Assembly: GCF_002127545.1 (NCBI RefSeq)
Contig: NZ_MUBK01000005.1
Coordinates: 1-52,167 of the forward strand
Direction: 5' to 3'
Source of the DNA: Xenorhabdus beddingii
Lineage (GTDB): Bacteria > Pseudomonadota > Gammaproteobacteria > Enterobacterales > Enterobacteriaceae
Length of the DNA stretch: 52,167 nucleotides
A model generated the notes under the pieces. The model had not been told where the DNA came from and searched no databases. It saw only the letters and a list, made by a program, of their open reading frames with translations. Positions 48,784 to 52,167 of the stretch are shown here, in pieces; positions within the stretch are counted from its first letter, which is position 1, and the number at the start of each line of letters is the position of its first letter. The translations under genes were made by a program, and so were the position numbers.

Positions 48784-50310
48784 ATGGCACTCGCCGTTAT
48801 TCATACTCGGGCAACAATAGGTATCGATTCCCCAATCGTCACGATAGAGGCACATATCAGTAATGGCTTACCCGGTTTAACACTCGTTGGCTTGCCTGAA
48901 ACGACCGTTAAGGAAGCCAGAGATCGTGTCAGAAGCGCGCTGCTCAATAGCGGTTTTACTTATCCTCCCAAAAGGATAACGGTCAATTTAGCACCAGCAG
49001 ATTTACCCAAGGAAGGAGGAAGATATGATTTACCTATCGCTATTGCAATTTTGGCAGCATCAGAGCAAATAACAACAGATCAGCTGCACAATTATGAATT
49101 TTTAGGGGAATTAGCACTTTCCGGTGAAATAAGACGGGTCATGGGTGCTATTCCTGCCGCCTTGAGTGCAAAAAGGGCTGGAAGGCAACTAATTCTCTCC
49201 TCAGAGAATCAAGCTGAACTGGCGATCTTGTCCCAGAATGAAACGTTGATGGCAAACCATTTACTTCAAGTCTGTCATTTCTTACAGGGAGAAAAAGATT
49301 CTTTATCCTCCCCTTCCCCCATTAAATTACAAGCAGAATCAACTGGATTGGATATACAGGATATCATTGGGCAGGAACAAGCCAAGCGAACGTTAGAGAT
49401 TACCGCAGCCGGCGGTCACAATCTTCTGCTACTTGGCCCCCCTGGAACCGGCAAAACGATGCTTGCCAGTCGGTTATGTAGTTTATTGCCTCCATTGACG
49501 CATCAGGAAGCGCTGGAGGTGGCGGCAATCAATAGCTTAGTCGGATATCCAGTTAATCCCCAAAAATGGCATATACGCCCATTTAGAGCACCTCATCACA
49601 GTTCGTCAATGGCTGCTCTCGTTGGAGGAGGTTCAATACCTAAACCTGGGGAAATTTCTCTGGCGCATAATGGCGTATTATTTTTGGATGAATTACCTGA
49701 ATTCAATCGAAGTGTTCTTGATTCGCTACGTGTGCCACTAGAATCTGGTGAGATAGTGATATCCCGCGCAAGGGCTAAAGTCTGTTTTCCCGCGCGGGTT
49801 CAACTGATTGCAGCCATGAACCCAAGCCCAACAGGTCACCATCAGGGATTACATAACAGAAGTAGTCCACAACAAGTATTACGCTACCTTTCTAAACTTT
49901 CAGGCCCTTTTCTAGATCGTTTTGATCTTTCCATTGAAGTTCCTCTACTTCCTCCAGGTATTTTAAGCCAATCGTCAGTAAAACAGGGGGAAAGTAGCCA
50001 TGAAATCAAGAAACGGGTACAGACCGCCAGAAAAATACAATTAGAGCGATCGGGGTATATCAATGCTCATCTCAATAGCAAACAAACTGAAAATATTTGC
50101 AAACTTAAGATTGAAGATGCCGTTTTTCTGGAAAATACTTTATTGAAGTTAGGGCTATCGATACGTGCCTGGCACCGAATACTCAAAGTTTCCCGTACAA
50201 TTGCAGACTTAAAAGAACAAAAAAGAATAGAAAAACCGGATATTATGGAAGCCCTCAGCTACCGATGTATAGATAGATTACTTATTCAACTACAAAAACA
50301 GGCCGGGTAA
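48784..50310 (+). CDS. yifB: ComM-like AAA+ ATPase YifB
   Basis: Magnesium-chelatase-type AAA+ protein. Orthologues named ComM in naturally competent bacteria are hexameric helicases that drive branch migration during recombination of incoming DNA; the role in enterics is not settled. 508 aa. N-terminal Lon-protease-like domain (1-about 170; G-L-P-G-L-T-L-V-G-L-P-E-T-T-V-K-E-A). AAA+ core with Walker A G-P-P-G-T-G-K-T near 218-225 and Walker B L-F-L-D-E-L-P-E-F. A C-terminal domain contains R-A-W-H-R-I-L-K-V-S-R-T-I-A-D. Convergent with maoP. Confidence 0.95.
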   Translation: MALAVIHTRATIGIDSPIVTIEAHISNGLPGLTLVGLPETTVKEARDRVRSALLNSGFTYPPKRITVNLAPADLPKEGGRYDLPIAIAILAASEQITTDQLHNYEFLGELALSGEIRRVMGAIPAALSAKRAGRQLILSSENQAELAILSQNETLMANHLLQVCHFLQGEKDSLSSPSPIKLQAESTGLDIQDIIGQEQAKRTLEITAAGGHNLLLLGPPGTGKTMLASRLCSLLPPLTHQEALEVAAINSLVGYPVNPQKWHIRPFRAPHHSSSMAALVGGGSIPKPGEISLAHNGVLFLDELPEFNRSVLDSLRVPLESGEIVISRARAKVCFPARVQLIAAMNPSPTGHHQGLHNRSSPQQVLRYLSKLSGPFLDRFDLSIEVPLLPPGILSQSSVKQGESSHEIKKRVQTARKIQLERSGYINAHLNSKQTENICKLKIEDAVFLENTLLKLGLSIRAWHRILKVSRTIADLKEQKRIEKPDIMEALSYRCIDRLLIQLQKQAG

Positions 50311-50315
50311 ATTAG

Positions 50316-50340
50316 AAAAGGGGCAAATTGCCCCTCTTAA
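50316..50340. terminator. terminator between yifB and maoP
   Basis: 7-bp stem AGGGGCA/TGCCCCT with a 3-nt loop (50319-50325 with 50329-50335) and short A/T flanks; on the minus strand it is followed by TTTTC. It serves the convergent pair, best for maoP. Confidence 0.7.
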
Positions 50341-50365
50341 GAGATGATCAATATCAATGCTGGTA

Positions 50366-50704
50366 TTAATCATCATTATCGGTATAGTCCTCTGTGGAAT
50401 CTATCTGCGGTTTTCCGCCAGAAAGAGTATGAAAACGTTTTGGACGGCTGATTTTTGCCAAATACTTAGTCCATACTTTTTCCTCTGTCGTTGCAGGTGC
50501 ACGTTCACCCCGGCAAACTGCAACAAACAGTTTTTCTACTTCTGTTTGAGGTTCACGTTTACCAAGATCCAATTCATTAAACGCATAACCATAGCGTTCT
50601 AACAATTGGGCCTCTTTGATGGTGAAATCACCATGACGGGAAAATCCTCGTGGATAATTTTTATTATCAAAAAAACGATTAGTCGTGATGAAGCTTTCAG
50701 CCAT
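50366..50704 (-). CDS. maoP: macrodomain Ori protein MaoP (YifE)
   Basis: In E. coli, MaoP acts with the nearby site maoS to organise the Ori macrodomain. From ATG 50704 ([21 protein letters not shown]) it has 112 aa, equal to E. coli, with AGGAG 8 nt upstream; a longer start (50731) is rejected. DUF413 family, highly conserved: [18 protein letters not shown] and [13 protein letters not shown]. The tail is acidic (D-Y-T-D-N-D-D). Divergent from hdfR. Confidence 0.95.
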   Translation of the reverse strand: MAESFITTNRFFDNKNYPRGFSRHGDFTIKEAQLLERYGYAFNELDLGKREPQTEVEKLFVAVCRGERAPATTEEKVWTKYLAKISRPKRFHTLSGGKPQIDSTEDYTDNDD

Positions 50705-50738
50705 CTGACACACTCCTAACTCTGATGTCATACTAATT

Positions 50739-50755
50739 ATGGCGCGGAGTATTAG
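50739..50755. promoter_or_regulatory. candidate maoS site
   Basis: The 17-mer ATGGCGCGGAGTATTAG stands out as GC-rich in the otherwise AT-rich 116-bp maoP/hdfR spacer. E. coli maoS is a 17-bp element in the same spacer, upstream of maoP. The assignment rests on position, size and a resemblance I recall only imperfectly. Confidence 0.5.
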
Positions 50756-50820
50756 GGAGGCTTGACATTCTGTAAAACAAAATATTTAAATCTTAACGAC
50801 AAAAACTATTGGAGATGCAT

Positions 50821-51657
50821 GTGGACACTGAATTACTGAAAACCTTTTTGGAAGTCAGTAAGACTCGTCACTTTGGTCGGGCAGCTGAATCGCTTTATCT
50901 AACACAATCCGCTGTTAGCTTTCGGATCCGCCAACTAGAAAATCAGTTGGGTACCAATTTATTCACACGGCATCGCAATAATATTCGCTTAACAGCGGCT
51001 GGAGAGCGCCTTGTACCTTATGCAGAGTCATTAATGAATACTTGGCAATTGGCGAAGAAAGAGATCAACTACGTTGCCCAGCATACAAAACTCTCCATCG
51101 GCGCGACAGCATCCTTATGGGAAGGCTACCTGACATCCTGGTTAAATACGTTTTATCAACTCCATCAAGAAACGAGGATCGAATCTCTAGTCTCTACGCG
51201 CCAATCATTGGTCAAGCAATTACATTCTCGTGAATTAGATCTCTTAATTACCACGGAGCCACCAAAAATGGATGAGTTCCAAAGTCAGTTGATAGGAAAT
51301 ATCCAGCTCGTTCTATTAACGACCCGACATAATCTTGAAAAAGGCGTGGAAAACTACATTAAGTTGGAATGGGGAGCTGATTTCCATCAGCAAGAACAAC
51401 AAATTTTAAAGCGTGATCACCCTCCTATCATTACAACCACATCAGCGCATATTGCAAGAGAGTTATTGGACAGGGTAAATGCGGCAACCTTTCTCCCGAT
51501 ACACTGGCAAGAAGAATACCCAAAACTTGTGGCTTCACCGGATAATGAGTTAATAGAACGACCATTATATGCTGTATGGCTGCAAAATAACGATCAACAA
51601 GCGTTTATCCAACAGTTACTAAAAATTCCTGTCGAAAAAGCACTTCTCACAGTCTGA
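50821..51657 (+). CDS. hdfR: LysR-type regulator HdfR
   Basis: LysR-family regulator; in E. coli HdfR represses flhDC (flagellar master operon) and activates gltBD. From GTG 50821 ([15 protein letters not shown]) it has 278 aa. GGAG lies 6 nt upstream of the GTG; in-frame ATG 50815 and TTG 50809 lie on top of the Shine-Dalgarno and are less likely. Winged HTH at residues 1-60 ([20 protein letters not shown]) and R-L-T-A-A-G-E-R-L are nearly identical to E. coli. The effector domain is more divergent (contains [15 protein letters not shown]). Confidence 0.94.
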   Translation: MDTELLKTFLEVSKTRHFGRAAESLYLTQSAVSFRIRQLENQLGTNLFTRHRNNIRLTAAGERLVPYAESLMNTWQLAKKEINYVAQHTKLSIGATASLWEGYLTSWLNTFYQLHQETRIESLVSTRQSLVKQLHSRELDLLITTEPPKMDEFQSQLIGNIQLVLLTTRHNLEKGVENYIKLEWGADFHQQEQQILKRDHPPIITTTSAHIARELLDRVNAATFLPIHWQEEYPKLVASPDNELIERPLYAVWLQNNDQQAFIQQLLKIPVEKALLTV

Positions 51658-51778
51658 GGACTACTTACCATAAAAATAGGGACAATAAGTACGCAGAAGA
51701 ATAGTATCGCCAGACAGAAAAACAGTGACGACAAATAGGTTGGAACAACAATAGATTGGCATAACAAGAAGAAATGAT

Positions 51779-51811
51779 AAAAAAGAAAAAACCCAGCTAA
51801 ATTTAGCTGGG
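51779..51811 (-). terminator. terminator of the rrn-tRNA operon
   Basis: A perfect 20-bp palindrome at 51792-51811 with arms CCCAGCTAAA and complement, followed on the minus strand by TTTTTTCTTTTTT. It lies 43 bp beyond tRNA-Trp and ends the rRNA operon transcript. Confidence 0.92.
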
Positions 51812-51854
51812 CTATTAATCTGAAAGCTATATCAATTATTACTTAGTTGTTAAC

Positions 51855-51930
51855 TGGCAGGGGCGGAGAGACTCGAACTCCCAACACCCGGTTTTGGAGA
51901 CCGGTGCTCTACCAATTGAACTACGCCCCT
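51855..51930 (-). tRNA. trpT: tRNA-Trp (CCA)
   Basis: 76 nt on the minus strand, beginning AGGGGCGTAGTTCAATTG, with anticodon CCA in the loop CTCCAAA and encoded CCA end. Essentially identical to E. coli trpT. Last gene of the rrn operon. Confidence 0.97.
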
Positions 51931-51938
51931 AAATACGG

Positions 51939-52015
51939 TGGCGGTGCGGACGGGACTCGAACCCGCGACCCCCGGCGTGACAGGCCGGTATTCTAACCAA
52001 CTGAACTACCGCACC
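51939..52015 (-). tRNA. aspT: tRNA-Asp (GTC)
   Basis: 77 nt, beginning GGTGCGGTAGTTCAG, with anticodon GTC in the loop CTGTCAC and encoded CCA end. It lies between 5S rRNA and tRNA-Trp, as at the end of E. coli rrnC. Confidence 0.97.
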
Positions 52016-52068
52016 ACCGAATTTCTTTTTCCCCGCTGCCTTTTGGGCCGGCAACCGGGCTTAATTTC

Positions 52069-52167
52069 ATGTCTGGCAGTTCCCTACTCTCACATGGGGA
52101 GACCCCACACTACCATCGGCGCTACGGCGTTTCACTGCTGAGTTCGGCATGGGGTCAGGTGGGACCA
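52069..52167 (-). rRNA. rrf: 5S ribosomal RNA, 3' part
   Basis: 99 nt of the 3' part of 5S rRNA on the minus strand; the window cuts the 5' end by about 20 nt. It contains GTGGGGTCTCCCCATGTGAG and ends GGGAACTGCCAGACAT. It is the distal gene of an rRNA operon whose 23S and 16S genes lie outside. Synteny with aspT-trpT-hdfR points to the rrnC equivalent. Confidence 0.96.

Overview
Organism and type of region: this is a core chromosomal segment of a gamma-proteobacterium of the order Enterobacterales. Gene order and protein sequences follow the Escherichia coli uvrD to rrnC region almost gene for gene. The moderate AT content, AT-rich spacers and sequence flavour suggest Morganellaceae, most likely Xenorhabdus or Photorhabdus; the genus is an inference. 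I found no prophage, insertion sequence, CRISPR array, toxin locus or secondary-metabolite cluster. Layout, left to right: (1) 1-7.0 kb, minus strand: corA (Mg transport), uvrD, and the dapF-yigA-xerC-yigB group, with lptM upstream. uvrD has a LexA box and a 15-bp tandem repeat in front of it. (2) 7.1-14.9 kb: cyaY, cyaA (minus strand, UUG start, conserved CRP site), then the hemC-hemD-hemX-hemY operon. (3) 14.9-16.1 kb: a small RNA on the minus strand that I identify as GlmZ, with a sigma-54 promoter and two GlrR-type sites, then a tRNA operon (Arg-His-Leu-Pro). (4) 16.2-31.0 kb, minus strand: thrP and the complete enterobacterial common antigen (ECA) cluster wecA-wzzE-wecB-wecC-rffG-rffH-wecD-wecE-wzxE-wecF-wzyE-wecG, tightly packed with many 1 to 23 bp overlaps or gaps. 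(5) 31.4-38.7 kb: rho, trxA, rhlB, gppA, rep. (6) 39-48.2 kb: the branched-chain amino acid genes ilvC/ilvY (divergent) and the ilvLGMEDA operon, with a readable leader peptide, an attenuator and an intact ilvG. (7) 48.8-52.2 kb: yifB (comM), maoP, hdfR, tRNA-Trp, tRNA-Asp and the 3' part of a 5S rRNA, the end of an rrn operon. How the genes work together: the wec/rff genes encode the whole route from UDP-GlcNAc to exported, polymerised ECA. The ilv genes convert threonine and pyruvate to isoleucine and valine. GlmZ would stimulate glmS and so the supply of GlcN-6-P and UDP-GlcNAc, the precursor used by WecA and WecB. uvrD, rep, xerC, yifB and maoP form a DNA repair, replication and chromosome-maintenance theme. 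No wholly new system is apparent. The best second-look items are the GlmZ control region, two minisatellites (upstream of uvrD and inside wzyE), a substitution in UvrD motif V, a 14-bp duplication across the ilvM stop, and the unusually long, repeat-containing trxA-rho spacer.
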